Source: Eubacteriales bacterium (GTDB lineage: Bacteria; Bacillota; Clostridia; Lachnospirales; Lachnospiraceae). From it: a stretch of DNA of 64,000 nt. The notes beneath the pieces were generated by a model, which was given only the letters and a program-made list of their open reading frames with translations, made no database searches and had not been told where the DNA came from. Location: the NCBI GenBank assembly GCA_030526715.1, contig JAUNCG010000003.1, forward strand, positions 1 through 64,000, read 5' to 3'. Position numbers and translations under genes: made by a program. Every line of letters begins with the position of its first letter. Positions within the stretch are counted from its first letter, which is position 1. This document shows positions 46,136-56,594 of this stretch, piece by piece.

Positions 46136-46671
46136 CGCAGACTGCCAGACTGTATGGCGGCAGCTTATATGAACTTGCCGCCGAAGAGCAGCTTACGGAC
46201 ATCATTATGGAGCAGATGAAGGAGATCCGGCAGCTTTTCCGGGAAAATCCGGACTATATGAGACTGCTGTCAGAGCCGTCCATTCCGAAGCATGAACGGA
46301 CGGAGATGATCGAGACTGCCATGGGTGCCCGGGTACAGCGCTATTTAGTGAATTTTTTGAAGATATTGTGTGAACGGGGGATTCTGCGGGAATATGCAGG
46401 ATGCTGTGAGGAGTTCACACGCAGATACAATGCAGACCAGAATATAGCGGAGGCCGTGGTGACTGCAGCGGTTCGCCTGAGCGAATCACAGATGCAGGCT
46501 TTGACGGAGAGACTGGAGAAGATCAGCGGAAAACGGATTTCTCTGATCCAGAAGACAGATCCGACGGTGCTCGCAGGTCTGCGGGTAGAACTGGAAGGCA
46601 GACAGATGGACGGCACGATTTCCGGCCGCTTGTCCGGTATTTCCAGAAAATTAAATGAGTTGGTAGTGTAA
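46132..46671 (+). CDS. atpH: ATP synthase F1 subunit delta
   Basis: Connects the b stalk to the top of F1. It is 179 residues, starting [14 protein letters not shown] and ending in a typical delta C-terminus ([22 protein letters not shown] region). It overlaps atpF by four bases. Confidence 0.93.
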   Translation: MTQTARLYGGSLYELAAEEQLTDIIMEQMKEIRQLFRENPDYMRLLSEPSIPKHERTEMIETAMGARVQRYLVNFLKILCERGILREYAGCCEEFTRRYNADQNIAEAVVTAAVRLSESQMQALTERLEKISGKRISLIQKTDPTVLAGLRVELEGRQMDGTISGRLSGISRKLNELVV

Positions 46672-46699
46672 CAGATCTTATGATAAGGATGGAATAGTT

Positions 46700-48229
46700 A
46701 TGCAGTTAAAACCTGAAGAAATTTCAAAGGTCATCCGAAGCCAGATCAAATATTATGAGAACGCTATTCAGCAGGATGAGACAGGCACCGTTTTGATGGT
46801 TGGTGACGGTATCGCGAGAGCGAGCGGTCTGATCAACTGTATGGCAGGTGAATTGCTGGAATTTGAGGATGGCAGCTTCGGAATGGCACAGAATCTGGAG
46901 GAAAACAGTGTCTCCATTGTATTGTTCGGAGACGATTCCGGAATCGGTGAGGGACAGACGGTAAAACGTACCGGCAAGGTTGTATCCGTACCGGTAGGCA
47001 AGGCGATGATCGGCCGCGTAGTGAATGCGCTGGGACAGCCGATCGATGGTGCAGGTCCGATCGCGACCGATGAGTTTCGGGCGATCGAGAGTCCGGCTCC
47101 GGGTATCTGTGAGAGAAAGGGAGTAAATCAGCCGCTGCAGACCGGTATCAAGGCCATCGACTCCATGGTACCGATCGGAAGAGGACAGCGTGAGCTGATC
47201 ATTGGCGACCGTCAGACCGGTAAGACGACTCTGGCGGCAGATACGATCATAAATCAGAAGGGTGAAGATGTGATCTGTATCTATGTAGCGATCGGACAGA
47301 AGCGTTCCACCGTAGCGACACTGGTGGAGAATCTGACTAAGAACGGCGCAATGGATTACACCATCGTCGTGGCAGCTACGGCATCGGAGGCGAGTCCGCT
47401 GCAGTATATTGCACCGTATTCCGGGTGCGCAATGGGCGAATACTTTATGAATCAGGGCAAGGATGTGCTCATCGTTTATGATGATCTGAGCAAGCATGCG
47501 GTAGCTTACCGTGCGCTGTCCCTGCTGATCCGTCGTCCGCCCGGACGTGAGGCTTATCCGGGTGATGTATTCTATCTGCACTCCAGACTTTTGGAGCGTG
47601 CAGCGAAGCTGGATGACGCACATGGCGGCGGCTCACTGACGGCTCTGCCGATCATTGAGACTCAGGCCGGAGACGTATCCGCGTATATTCCGACCAACGT
47701 GATCTCTATTACGGACGGTCAGATCTTTCTGGAGACCGAGCTTTTCCACTCCGGCGTTATGCCGGCGGTAAACCCGGGTATTTCTGTATCCCGAGTGGGC
47801 GGCAACGCTCAGATCAAGGCGATGAAAAAGGTAGCGGGAACCTTGAAGCTGATCTATTCTCAGTATCGTGAGCTGCAGAGCTTCGCACAGTTCGGTTCCG
47901 ATCTGGATGCCGACACAAAGGCTCGTCTGGATCAGGGCGCACGTATCGTTGAGGTACTGAAGCAGAATCAGAACGCGCCGGTTCCGGTAGAGAAGCAGGT
48001 GGCGATCCTGTATGCGGTAACGAAGGGTGTTCTGTCTGAAGTGGCGGTAGAGGATGTCAGAAGCTATGAATCCGGACTGTTCACATGGCTTGATACGGAT
48101 GTTGACGGGGCTGCAGCGATGCAGGAGATCCGCTCGACCGGTAAGCTAGAGGCAGATACCGAGGAAAAAATGAAGAAGTCTCTGGAGGCGTATACACGAC
48201 AGTTTCTGGATACGCGCCCAGCGAAATAG
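46700..48229 (+). CDS. atpA: ATP synthase F1 subunit alpha
   Basis: Regulatory nucleotide-binding subunit of F1, 509 residues. Walker A is GDRQTGKTT, and [18 protein letters not shown] precedes it. The arginine finger region is in the conserved [17 protein letters not shown] stretch. It forms the alpha3beta3 hexamer with AtpD. Confidence 0.97.
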   Translation: MQLKPEEISKVIRSQIKYYENAIQQDETGTVLMVGDGIARASGLINCMAGELLEFEDGSFGMAQNLEENSVSIVLFGDDSGIGEGQTVKRTGKVVSVPVGKAMIGRVVNALGQPIDGAGPIATDEFRAIESPAPGICERKGVNQPLQTGIKAIDSMVPIGRGQRELIIGDRQTGKTTLAADTIINQKGEDVICIYVAIGQKRSTVATLVENLTKNGAMDYTIVVAATASEASPLQYIAPYSGCAMGEYFMNQGKDVLIVYDDLSKHAVAYRALSLLIRRPPGREAYPGDVFYLHSRLLERAAKLDDAHGGGSLTALPIIETQAGDVSAYIPTNVISITDGQIFLETELFHSGVMPAVNPGISVSRVGGNAQIKAMKKVAGTLKLIYSQYRELQSFAQFGSDLDADTKARLDQGARIVEVLKQNQNAPVPVEKQVAILYAVTKGVLSEVAVEDVRSYESGLFTWLDTDVDGAAAMQEIRSTGKLEADTEEKMKKSLEAYTRQFLDTRPAK

Positions 48230-48251
48230 AGAGTGATCGGAGGAGTTATAG

Positions 48252-49109
48252 ATGGCTGCAAACATGAAAGCGGTAAAACTGCGTATCAAGAGCGTGCAGA
48301 GCACGATGCAGATTACCAAAGCTATGGAGCTTGTAGCATCCTCCAAGCTGCGCAGGGCAAAGGAGCGGGCTGATGCCTGCCGCCCGTATTTTCAGACGCT
48401 GCACAGGACTTTGCAGGAGATTGCCAATGGAAATACTGATTTTTCCTCAGTATATGCCAAACAGTCGTCTGAGAATAAATGCTGCTATGTGATGATCGCG
48501 GGCGATCGCGGACTGGCCGGTGGATATAACGCCAACCTGTTCAAGCGTCTGGAGGCAGAGGTGCAGGGAAAGGATTTTATGGTGCTGCCTATCGGTAAGA
48601 AGGCGGTGGAGTATGCCAGACGTCGTGGTATAGAATGTCTGACGGAGGAATTCGCGGAGATTGCGGATGTATCTGTGGCTGACTGCTTTGAGATGGCGAA
48701 TCTGCTGTGCAGGGCGTATCGCGAGGGTCGGTTTGGACATGTGGATCTGTGCTATACACGTTTTCTGTCGATGCTTTCACAGCAGGCAGACGTGCTGGCG
48801 GCGCTGCCGTTGGCGGATCTTGTGGTGAAGGAAGAGGAAAAGAAGCCCATCAGAGATCTGATCCTATATGAACCGAATGCATCCGAGGTATTTGATGCGA
48901 TTGTGCCGGAATATCTTGCAGGTCTGATCTATGGCGGTGTATGTGAGAGCGTGGCGAGTGAGCTGGCTGCGAGACGTACGGCCATGGAGGCGGCAACCAG
49001 CAATGCAGAGGAGATGATCGATCGTCTGAATCTGCATTATAACCGCGCACGTCAGGCAAGCATTACGCAGGAAATCACAGAGATTGTTGGAGGTGCGGAA
49101 GGCATCTGA
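48252..49109 (+). CDS. atpG: ATP synthase F1 subunit gamma
   Basis: Rotor shaft of F1, 285 residues of mostly coiled coil with a central globular part. The N-terminal RIKSVQSTMQITKAMELVASSKL and the C-terminal ATSNAEEMIDRL/YNRARQASITQEI regions are hallmark sequences. Confidence 0.96.
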   Translation: MAANMKAVKLRIKSVQSTMQITKAMELVASSKLRRAKERADACRPYFQTLHRTLQEIANGNTDFSSVYAKQSSENKCCYVMIAGDRGLAGGYNANLFKRLEAEVQGKDFMVLPIGKKAVEYARRRGIECLTEEFAEIADVSVADCFEMANLLCRAYREGRFGHVDLCYTRFLSMLSQQADVLAALPLADLVVKEEEKKPIRDLILYEPNASEVFDAIVPEYLAGLIYGGVCESVASELAARRTAMEAATSNAEEMIDRLNLHYNRARQASITQEITEIVGGAEGI

Positions 49110-49168
49110 TACAGAGAAAATGCAAGCGATGCTTGATAAATAGATGAATCTAAGATGAAACAAAATAA

Positions 49169-50575
<1,407 letters not shown>

Positions 50576-50587
50576 AGGAGGCTGTCT

Positions 50588-50989
50588 ATGAGGACATTTC
50601 CGATCAGCATCGGTACACCGGACGGTCTGCTGTTTCAAGGCGACGCAGAGCGTATTGTCTGCAGAAGCATTACCGGAGATCTGGCGATCCTTGCGGGACA
50701 CTGTAATTTCTGTACAGCGCTGGGTATGGGTGAGGCACATCTTGTGCTGGAGGACGGTACGAGACGTGAGGCGGCCTGCATCGGCGGAATGCTGACCATG
50801 ATGGATGGCAGCTGCCGACTGCTTGCGACTACTTGGGAGTGGAAGGAAGATATTGACGCAGAGCGTGCGAGTCGCGCGAAGGAGCGTGCTTCCGCAAAGC
50901 TTGCTCAGGGTGGTCTGACCGATCAGGAGTATAAGCTTGTACAGGCGAAGCTGCAAAGAGCGTTGGTTCGTCTGAGTGTAAAGGAATAA
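50588..50989 (+). CDS. atpC: ATP synthase F1 subunit epsilon
   Basis: This 133-residue subunit has a beta-sandwich N-domain (TPDGLLFQGDAERIVCRS, GDLAILAGH) and a C-terminal helical hairpin rich in Ala/Arg that can inhibit ATP hydrolysis. It lies 12 nt after atpD, with AAGGAGG before the ATG, and ends the operon before a strong terminator. Confidence 0.94.
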   Translation: MRTFPISIGTPDGLLFQGDAERIVCRSITGDLAILAGHCNFCTALGMGEAHLVLEDGTRREAACIGGMLTMMDGSCRLLATTWEWKEDIDAERASRAKERASAKLAQGGLTDQEYKLVQAKLQRALVRLSVKE

Positions 50990-50996
50990 TAAAATG

Positions 50997-51027
50997 AAAG
51001 CCGGGCAATGCAAAGCCCGGCTTTTTA
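50997..51027 (+). terminator. Terminator of the atp operon
   Basis: AAAGCCGGGC (50997-51006) pairs with GCCCGGCTTT (51015-51024), followed by TT. Confidence 0.92.
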
Positions 51028-51084
51028 CAAAGATAGGAGCGTTCGCGAATAGGCGGAATACTGTAAAACAGAAGGTGGAAACGA

Positions 51085-51795
51085 ATGTTCATAGCTATTT
51101 GTGATGACGATAAAATCTGGTCCGGAACCGTGGAGAAGATTCTGGAAAATTATGGAAAGATAAGAAAACTGGAGATAGAGACCAAGTGCTTTTGGTCGGG
51201 ACAGGAATTGCTGGAAAAGCTTGAAACGGCACCGGACGTGCTTTTTCTGGATATACAGCTGGAGAATGAAATCGGTATCAAGCTTGCGTCAGAGGTGAAT
51301 GAACGCTGGCCGCATTGTCAGATCGTGTATTTGACAGACTACCTTCATTATGCGACGGAGGTTTATCATACAAAGCATGTGTTTTATGCATTAAAGAAGC
51401 AGTTTGCGGATCGTGTGGATGAGATCATGAATAAGGTATTGCATGAGCGGGCTCAGCATCAAAAGAAAATTCTTTTTACGATGTACGGCGCAAGAGAGCT
51501 TTTGCTGAGTCAGGAAGAAATCCTTTATTTTGAACGTATGGGACGAATCACTATGGTCGTGACCGTACATGGAAATTTTGAGGTACACAATTCGTTACAG
51601 GAAATCGAGAAACGTATTTTGCAGATGGATTTCTGCAGATGCCATAACAGCTACATTGTCTATTTTCCGGCAGTGCTGAGAAGGGATCGCGAAGGCTTTG
51701 TGATGAAAAACATGGAGCGGGTGCCTATCAGCAGAGGATATATGAAAAAGACAAAGGAAGCGTTTCTGCGTTGGGCTATGATGCAGGTGATATAA
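51085..51795 (+). CDS. LytTR-family response regulator
   Basis: This 236-residue protein has an N-terminal receiver domain (about 1-120) with acidic CDDD, the phospho-acceptor Asp in LFLDIQL, Thr in VYLTDY and Lys in ALKK, so the pocket looks intact. A C-terminal LytTR DNA-binding domain follows (about 135-236; ILYFERMGRIT, FCRCHNSYIV, VPISRGYMKKT). The AgrA-like class is often encoded next to AgrC-type sensors; the next gene is a degenerate one. GAAGGTGG precedes the ATG. Confidence 0.88.
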   Translation: MFIAICDDDKIWSGTVEKILENYGKIRKLEIETKCFWSGQELLEKLETAPDVLFLDIQLENEIGIKLASEVNERWPHCQIVYLTDYLHYATEVYHTKHVFYALKKQFADRVDEIMNKVLHERAQHQKKILFTMYGARELLLSQEEILYFERMGRITMVVTVHGNFEVHNSLQEIEKRILQMDFCRCHNSYIVYFPAVLRRDREGFVMKNMERVPISRGYMKKTKEAFLRWAMMQVI

Positions 51796-51881
51796 TGCGG
51801 AGATTACGGGAAAGTGTCGGACGAATATAATGTATGAGGTACGGCAGCCGATAAACGAAACCCATAAAAGACATAAGAGAG

Positions 51882-53198
51882 GTGAAAATACTGGAATCAA
51901 TGATAGCATTTCTTCAGGAAAACGGTCGCTTTATGCTGAATATAGCTATGGGCTTTACCTGCATGTGGATTATGCTGTGTACGATGCTGGAAAGGCGCAA
52001 GCATCTCTGGATCGCCATTGTGTTCTCATCTGTGAAATCCTTTTATGCGCAATTTCTGACAACCGCAATTCTGGCAAATATGGGATCAGAGAGCGCCGCG
52101 GGCATGTATCTGCAGTTGGCAAACGCCATTGCATTGCCGCTGGCAGATGCCGTGATGCTATGCTGTTTTTTTAAGGCGGAGCCCCCGAAGGTCCTGATTG
52201 CGGCCATAATCAGTGAAATGGTCGGAGGCGGTGCGATTGCATCAATCGCTGTGATGATTGTAAATCTGATTGAGGGCAGGAGCAATCCGGTTATGGGACA
52301 GGCAGATCTACAGTGGGCAGATCTGCTGCTGATTCCGGTATGTGCGGCGGTTTTTGCCGCATTTTACCTACCGACCCGCTCACTGCTATTAAAGTACCGC
52401 AGCTTTGAGATCCGTCATAAAAAGATATTCAGCGTGTTATTTATCGTATTTTTGTGGTCAACTTCATGGTCATACTTTGTGAGCATGATAGACAAGCGTC
52501 AAATGTCTGCAGCCTATATGTTTGCTTTCATGGTGCATTTGCTGCTGATATTAAGTATCGGATATCTGCTGATACGGTATCAACGCAGAAAAATAAAGGA
52601 AGAGTCGGAATATTTACTGCATCAGCAGGAATTGATCGAGACACATGCGATCGTATTGAAGCAGAATACATTGGATGAGTGTCAGCGGGTGCTGGAAGAA
52701 CAGATGAGGGAGCTTGCTGCGCTCGAACAGGGACACCGTTTGATACAGAGTGACCGCCTGCAGCGATATCTGTCAGAGCTGAAGCAACAGTATGAGAACC
52801 TTCGGGCCGGAGCATTTTGCAGGGACGCTCTGGTGGACGCCATCCTGTATTACCAGAGTGAGCGCATGGAAAAGCAGGGGCTCATCCTCGAATGCAGCTG
52901 TCACGGATATGATGCCGGAAAAATCGAACAGACAGATCTGGCACAGCTCCTGTTTCGCCTTCTGGAAACGGTGTGTCAGGAGAAAAACAGGCAGACGTGT
53001 ATAGCGCAGGAGCCGGTACGACTGACATTGACGAGCTTAGGACAACAGCTGCTGATTGCCTTAAGCTGGCAGCAGGAGCAAAAAAAGAAATTACATAAAC
53101 CACGATGGCTGCGTTCATACCTGAAAAAATACGACGGAACCATGCGGATGGAAGAAAACGACGGAAGGACAGAACTGCAAATAGGACTGATGAAATAA
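51882..53198 (+). CDS. AgrC-type sensor-kinase-like membrane protein lacking kinase motifs
   Basis: This 438-residue protein has six or seven N-terminal membrane helices (about 1-235), a coiled-coil linker and a C-terminal region that follows GHKL kinases in outline. The expected RHDxxNH phospho-acceptor box reads AALEQGHR. The NLLDNAIEA nucleotide box reads RLLETVCQE. The GIGL glycine loop is absent before YDGTMRMEENDGR. It is therefore probably a non-catalytic sensor. It starts at GTG 51882, which touches the AGAGG; ATG 51900 or CTG 51891 are alternatives. Confidence 0.72.
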   Translation: MKILESMIAFLQENGRFMLNIAMGFTCMWIMLCTMLERRKHLWIAIVFSSVKSFYAQFLTTAILANMGSESAAGMYLQLANAIALPLADAVMLCCFFKAEPPKVLIAAIISEMVGGGAIASIAVMIVNLIEGRSNPVMGQADLQWADLLLIPVCAAVFAAFYLPTRSLLLKYRSFEIRHKKIFSVLFIVFLWSTSWSYFVSMIDKRQMSAAYMFAFMVHLLLILSIGYLLIRYQRRKIKEESEYLLHQQELIETHAIVLKQNTLDECQRVLEEQMRELAALEQGHRLIQSDRLQRYLSELKQQYENLRAGAFCRDALVDAILYYQSERMEKQGLILECSCHGYDAGKIEQTDLAQLLFRLLETVCQEKNRQTCIAQEPVRLTLTSLGQQLLIALSWQQEQKKKLHKPRWLRSYLKKYDGTMRMEENDGRTELQIGLMK

Positions 53199-53267
53199 GA
53201 ATCCATAATATAAAACATGCAAAGTATTACAAAAAATGCTATTTTTGAAAATATTATAAAGAATAAT

Positions 53268-53332
53268 AAAACACCGGGCATTCGTTTCCGACAGAGACCT
53301 ATCTGTTTGCGGAAATGGATGTCCGGTGTTTT
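53268..53332. terminator. Large hairpin terminator between convergent genes
   Basis: AAAACACCGGGCAT (53268-53281) pairs with ATGTCCGGTGTTTT (53319-53332), one mismatch, with an inner TTTCCG/CGGAAA stem. It can serve the sensor gene and queT. Confidence 0.82.
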
Positions 53333-53370
53333 GTGTTAATAGAGTGCTTATAAAATACAGTAGTTATCGT

Positions 53371-53871
53371 TCACGCATTTGTGTATGATGTATTTTTAAA
53401 AAGTACATTCTGATAGCGTTCCAGAGCCAGCAGCACGACCATTCCGAGAATACCGCTGGAGATGATCTCGCCGATACCAACAGTCAGCATCATGAACGGG
53501 ATCGGAAGATTCACGCCGTATCCGTAGAAAAGTACAAACGGAACAACGAGCACATTTGCTGCGATCGGCGGAAGCGGAACCAGCCACTTGTTAAAACGAA
53601 GCTGTCTGGAAATCATAGCCGCAACCAGAGTTGCCAGACTCCCGCAGATGATATCGATCGGAATCGCACCACCGAAGAAGTTGCCAAGCAGACATCCCAC
53701 AAATAATCCCGGGATCGCTGCCGGTGTGAAGAACGGCAGAATAGTCAGAGCTTCCGCAAAACGGATCTGCACTTCTCCGAAGGATAACGGTGCAAATACC
53801 ACTGTCAACACCACATAGATTGCAGCGATGGCTGCAGCCTGAACAGTAAACAACACTTTCTTATCTTTCAT
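53371..53871 (-). CDS. queT: QueT-family queuosine precursor transporter
   Basis: This 166-residue membrane protein has five to six helices and is the substrate-binding (S) component of an ECF-type importer for preQ1/preQ0-like precursors. The conserved FGEVQIRFAEALTILPFF near residue 31 and FVGCLLGNFFGGA near residue 57 mark the family. It works with an ECF energising module that is not in this window. A candidate preQ1 riboswitch covers its ribosome binding site, which supports the assignment. Confidence 0.9.
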   Translation of the reverse strand: MKDKKVLFTVQAAAIAAIYVVLTVVFAPLSFGEVQIRFAEALTILPFFTPAAIPGLFVGCLLGNFFGGAIPIDIICGSLATLVAAMISRQLRFNKWLVPLPPIAANVLVVPFVLFYGYGVNLPIPFMMLTVGIGEIISSGILGMVVLLALERYQNVLFKNTSYTNA

Positions 53872-53880
53872 ATTCAGTTA

Positions 53881-53925
53881 CTCCTTTAGTTTTGTTTTAC
53901 GTGAGGAAGGTCTCGAACTCACGTG
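53881..53925 (-). promoter_or_regulatory. Candidate preQ1-I-type riboswitch upstream of queT
   Basis: On the minus strand a CGTGAG/CTCACG stem closes a 12-nt loop beginning TTCGAG, followed by the A-rich tail AAAACAAAACTAAAGGAG that runs into the ribosome binding site. Stem size, TTCxAG loop start and A-rich tail resemble preQ1-I aptamers. CCTT in the loop can pair with AAGG of the tail, which would hide the site. Confidence 0.55.
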
Positions 53926-53970
53926 TAGATTTGCTCAAAATGCCATATTTATCATCCTTGAGCGATTTGC

Positions 53971-53999
53971 AGTATAGCACATGGAGATGGGAAAATCAA
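53971..53999 (-). promoter_or_regulatory. Promoter for queT
   Basis: On the minus strand TTGATT (53994-53999), 17-nt spacer, TATACT (53971-53976). From here to 54266 on the plus strand I see only a TATAAT at 54188-54193 that may serve the GNAT gene. Confidence 0.6.
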
Positions 54000-54266
54000 G
54001 GCTTGTCAAAGATTCGAAAAATCAATTGAAGAAGAATGATATTGGTCAAGGAAGCGAAAACGATCTACAAAATGTTCACGCAAATCCTTATGGAGGAAAA
54101 AGGCGGAGATTACAGTCAATCGTAAAAACACAGTGACGGTGTTTTGTATGAATAAATTTAAGGTGGAACTAATATAAGTCAGCATGTTATAATTAAAGCA
54201 AATGTAGAAAAAATGGTATGTATATGCAACAACGGGAAGACGTTTTAGAATTTGGAGGACATTGCA

Positions 54267-54761
54267 GTGTCAATTATTATAAAACAGCTTGATAAAACAT
54301 TTGTAAAGGGAGCGATGGAGATATGGAATGAGGTTATTCGTGAAGGTATTGCCTTTCCACAATTAGATCTTCTAACTGAAGAAAATGCAGAAAATTTTTT
54401 TTCAGAGCAAACATACACTGGCATTGCAGTAGATGAATATTCGGACGAGATATTGGGTCTATATATTCTCCATCCAAATAATGTTGGAAGATGTGGTCAT
54501 ATTGCAAATGCAAGCTATGCCGTAAGCGCAAAGGTAAGAGGACAGCATATTGGAGAAAAGCTGGTTATGGATTGTTTAAGTAAAGCAAGAGATAACGGAT
54601 TTTCACTAATGCGGTTTAAGGCTGTTGTAGATAGCAATGTTCATGCGAGGCATCTGTATGAGCGATTAGGATTTTATGAGCTGGAAAAAATACCGAACGG
54701 CTTTTTGAAGAAAGATGGTCATTATGAAGATATTCATGTTCTATATAAAGAATTGCGATAG
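54267..54761 (+). CDS. GNAT-family N-acetyltransferase
   Basis: This 164-residue acetyltransferase uses acetyl-CoA. The CoA-binding loop is VRGQHIGEKLVMD near residue 90, and MRFKAVVDSNVHARHLYERLGF near the end is typical for the PhnO/Pat-like class. The acceptor is unknown. The GTG at 54267 is chosen because GGAGG lies 8 nt before it. The gene is more AT-rich than its neighbours, a possible sign of recent arrival. Confidence 0.85.
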   Translation: MSIIIKQLDKTFVKGAMEIWNEVIREGIAFPQLDLLTEENAENFFSEQTYTGIAVDEYSDEILGLYILHPNNVGRCGHIANASYAVSAKVRGQHIGEKLVMDCLSKARDNGFSLMRFKAVVDSNVHARHLYERLGFYELEKIPNGFLKKDGHYEDIHVLYKELR

Positions 54762-54797
54762 AACATGACAGCGGCAATAACGCTAATTTGTATACTT

Positions 54798-54836
54798 AAA
54801 ACACCTGTCGGATAGCAAGAATCCGGCAGATGTTTT
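54798..54836. terminator. Terminator between the GNAT and glycerate kinase genes
   Basis: AAACACCTGTCGGAT (about 54798-54812) pairs with ATCCGGCAGATGTTT (about 54820-54834) with one mismatch and a G-U, followed by TT. Confidence 0.75.
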
Positions 54837-54867
54837 TTGTGGTTGAAACAAAAGTCAGGGGATTTCG

Positions 54868-56103
54868 TTATAATTTTCTGATAAGTAAAACAGAGAAATC
54901 ATTTACATTTGTTCCGGTGGCTCCGGTGATGATCAGACCATTAGTTAGCTTTAGAGCATGATAAGAATTATTTTCCTTCAGGATATCATAGACATTCAAG
55001 CCGTTTTGCTTGAGAGTCTCACATGTTTTGCTATCTACATAACCACCAGCAGCCTCTGTTGGACCATCGGTACCGTCACTTCCTACACTGAAAATGACGG
55101 CATTGGGGATACCGGAAAGAAATGGTGCCGCGGCTAAAGCTAGTTCCTGATTGCGACCGCCTTTTCCTTTACCTGTGATATGGACAACAGTTTCTCCGCC
55201 GACAATAAAGGCAAGTGATTCATTGGAATATCGATGTGTCCGAGCGATAGAAGCAAGAAAAGAACCGGCCTCCCTTGCTTCACAAGTAAGTTGGTCGCTA
55301 AGTATAATTGGCCGATAACCGAGAGAAGCACAGCTTATAGCAGCAGCTTCGCAAAGGCTATGAACATTTCCGGTGATGATTGTTTCAACATTCGTTATAT
55401 TTTTAATTGTTTCAGTTTTTAGAAGATCCCAAGCTTTCGCAGAAAGCTTTAAGTTGTATTTGTGAGCAATGCGTAATGCTTGTTCGCATGTAGATGAATC
55501 GGGATACACCGGGCCAGATGCAATCATATCGAGTGGATCGCCAATAATATCGCTTAATACGATACAATAAATATGAGCAGGTTCACAAAGCCTTGCAAAT
55601 TTTCCTCCTTTGACGGCAGAGAGACGTTTACGTAAAGTATTCATTTCCACGATATCCGCTCCACAAGAAAGCAACTGATTCGTAATATCTGCGAGTTCTT
55701 CACTAGGAATCAAAGGCTTCTCAAAAAGAGCGGAAGCACCACCTGAAAGGAGAAAGATAACAGTATCTTTTGCAGTTAGATTGCGAACAAGTTGAATGGC
55801 TGCTTCTGTAGCACGAAAAGAATTCTCATCCGGAATTGGATGACCGGCCTCAATGCAAGTTAACTTAGGTATTGGGGACTTTATGTGGTTATATTTTGAA
55901 ATTACAATTCCGCCGTCAAGCCTAGAGGATAGAATTTTCTCTGTGGTATAAGCCATTTGCCATGCTGCTTTTCCGGCTGCCACAAGAAAGAGCTTCCCAG
56001 AATCAAACTTTTTATTTTCCAGAGCTCTGGATACAGCTTCATCCGGAAGAACCGCTTGGATGGAAGCTTGGATAATAATTTCAGCATCATGTCGTAGATT
56101 CAT
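54868..56103 (-). CDS. Glycerate kinase (GckA/MOFRL type)
   Basis: Phosphorylates D-glycerate, usually to 2-phosphoglycerate in this family (DUF4147 plus MOFRL domain). The 411 residues show FLVAAGKAAWQMA, LLSGGASALFEKP, VLSDIIGDPLDMIASGP and, in the C-terminal MOFRL part, GKGGRNQELALA and FSVGSDGTDGPTEAAGGYVD. It is monocistronic. The site before the ATG is weak (GGCGGTG). Confidence 0.9.
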   Translation of the reverse strand: MNLRHDAEIIIQASIQAVLPDEAVSRALENKKFDSGKLFLVAAGKAAWQMAYTTEKILSSRLDGGIVISKYNHIKSPIPKLTCIEAGHPIPDENSFRATEAAIQLVRNLTAKDTVIFLLSGGASALFEKPLIPSEELADITNQLLSCGADIVEMNTLRKRLSAVKGGKFARLCEPAHIYCIVLSDIIGDPLDMIASGPVYPDSSTCEQALRIAHKYNLKLSAKAWDLLKTETIKNITNVETIITGNVHSLCEAAAISCASLGYRPIILSDQLTCEAREAGSFLASIARTHRYSNESLAFIVGGETVVHITGKGKGGRNQELALAAAPFLSGIPNAVIFSVGSDGTDGPTEAAGGYVDSKTCETLKQNGLNVYDILKENNSYHALKLTNGLIITGATGTNVNDFSVLLIRKL

Positions 56104-56122
56104 ATAAACACCGCCATTAAAA

Positions 56123-56338
56123 CTATTTAAATGAGAACCAGCGGCCGTTGATCTTCACGTGTTTGCTTTTAACATACGTTTGCTTATTCCGCTGAAATCT
56201 GATTTCTGATCCGGAGCGGATCTATGTGCCGTCCGGTGTGGTGAGCGCGGTGGTTGCCTGCGCCGGGATATGGCATAACATAATGCAAAGAAAAAGTATC
56301 ATAAAGCTATGTAGGATCTTGTGAACGGTAAGCTGCAT
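56123..56338 (-). pseudogene. Remnant of a secreted or membrane sensor protein N-terminus
   Basis: With a good site (AGGGAGG) the frame opens at 56338 with a clear signal peptide ending near IPAQA, then TTPDGT and a TAG at 56222-56224. The frame stays open for 33 more codons, including VKINGRWFSF, before the next stop at 56123. The residue after DGT in related proteins is not known to me. It looks like the start of an extracellular sensor domain that has been truncated. It might instead be a very short secreted peptide of 38 residues. Confidence 0.45.
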
Positions 56339-56387
56339 GTGTTATCCTCCCTTTATTTATCCGGTAATTAGGATGTTATTATGGCTG

Positions 56388-56483
56388 TCAGGCTCGACGC
56401 TCGTGTTTTTTGTCGGCATAGTATTTCTCTTTTTCACGATACATCTGTTCGTCTGCGAGTCGCAGAATTTCCTGAGTATCCAT
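56388..56483 (-). pseudogene. C-terminal fragment of a GGDEF (diguanylate cyclase) protein
   Basis: The 31 codons contain LRLADEQMYREKEKYY, the usual last helix of GGDEF domains, then a basic tail and TGA. A stop lies 5 codons upstream in the same frame and no other GGDEF parts are seen, so the gene has lost its front. It is on the same strand as, and just upstream of, the signal-peptide fragment, as if two tandem sensor genes had decayed. Confidence 0.6.
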
Positions 56484-56594
56484 TAAATGAAGAACATATT
56501 AAACGCTAAAAAATAACTGGTGTTTTGCCTTGATTTTTGATGCCAATAATGTTATCCTATCTAAGGCACTTTAGGGGTTTAAAGACTTAAAACT

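Noticed and set aside
54036-54125. 29-codon frame starting MILVKEAKTIYKMF in the gap after queT
   Set aside because: The peptide looks protein-like, but I know no family for it, there is no clear ribosome binding site and it could be chance; possibly a small remnant.
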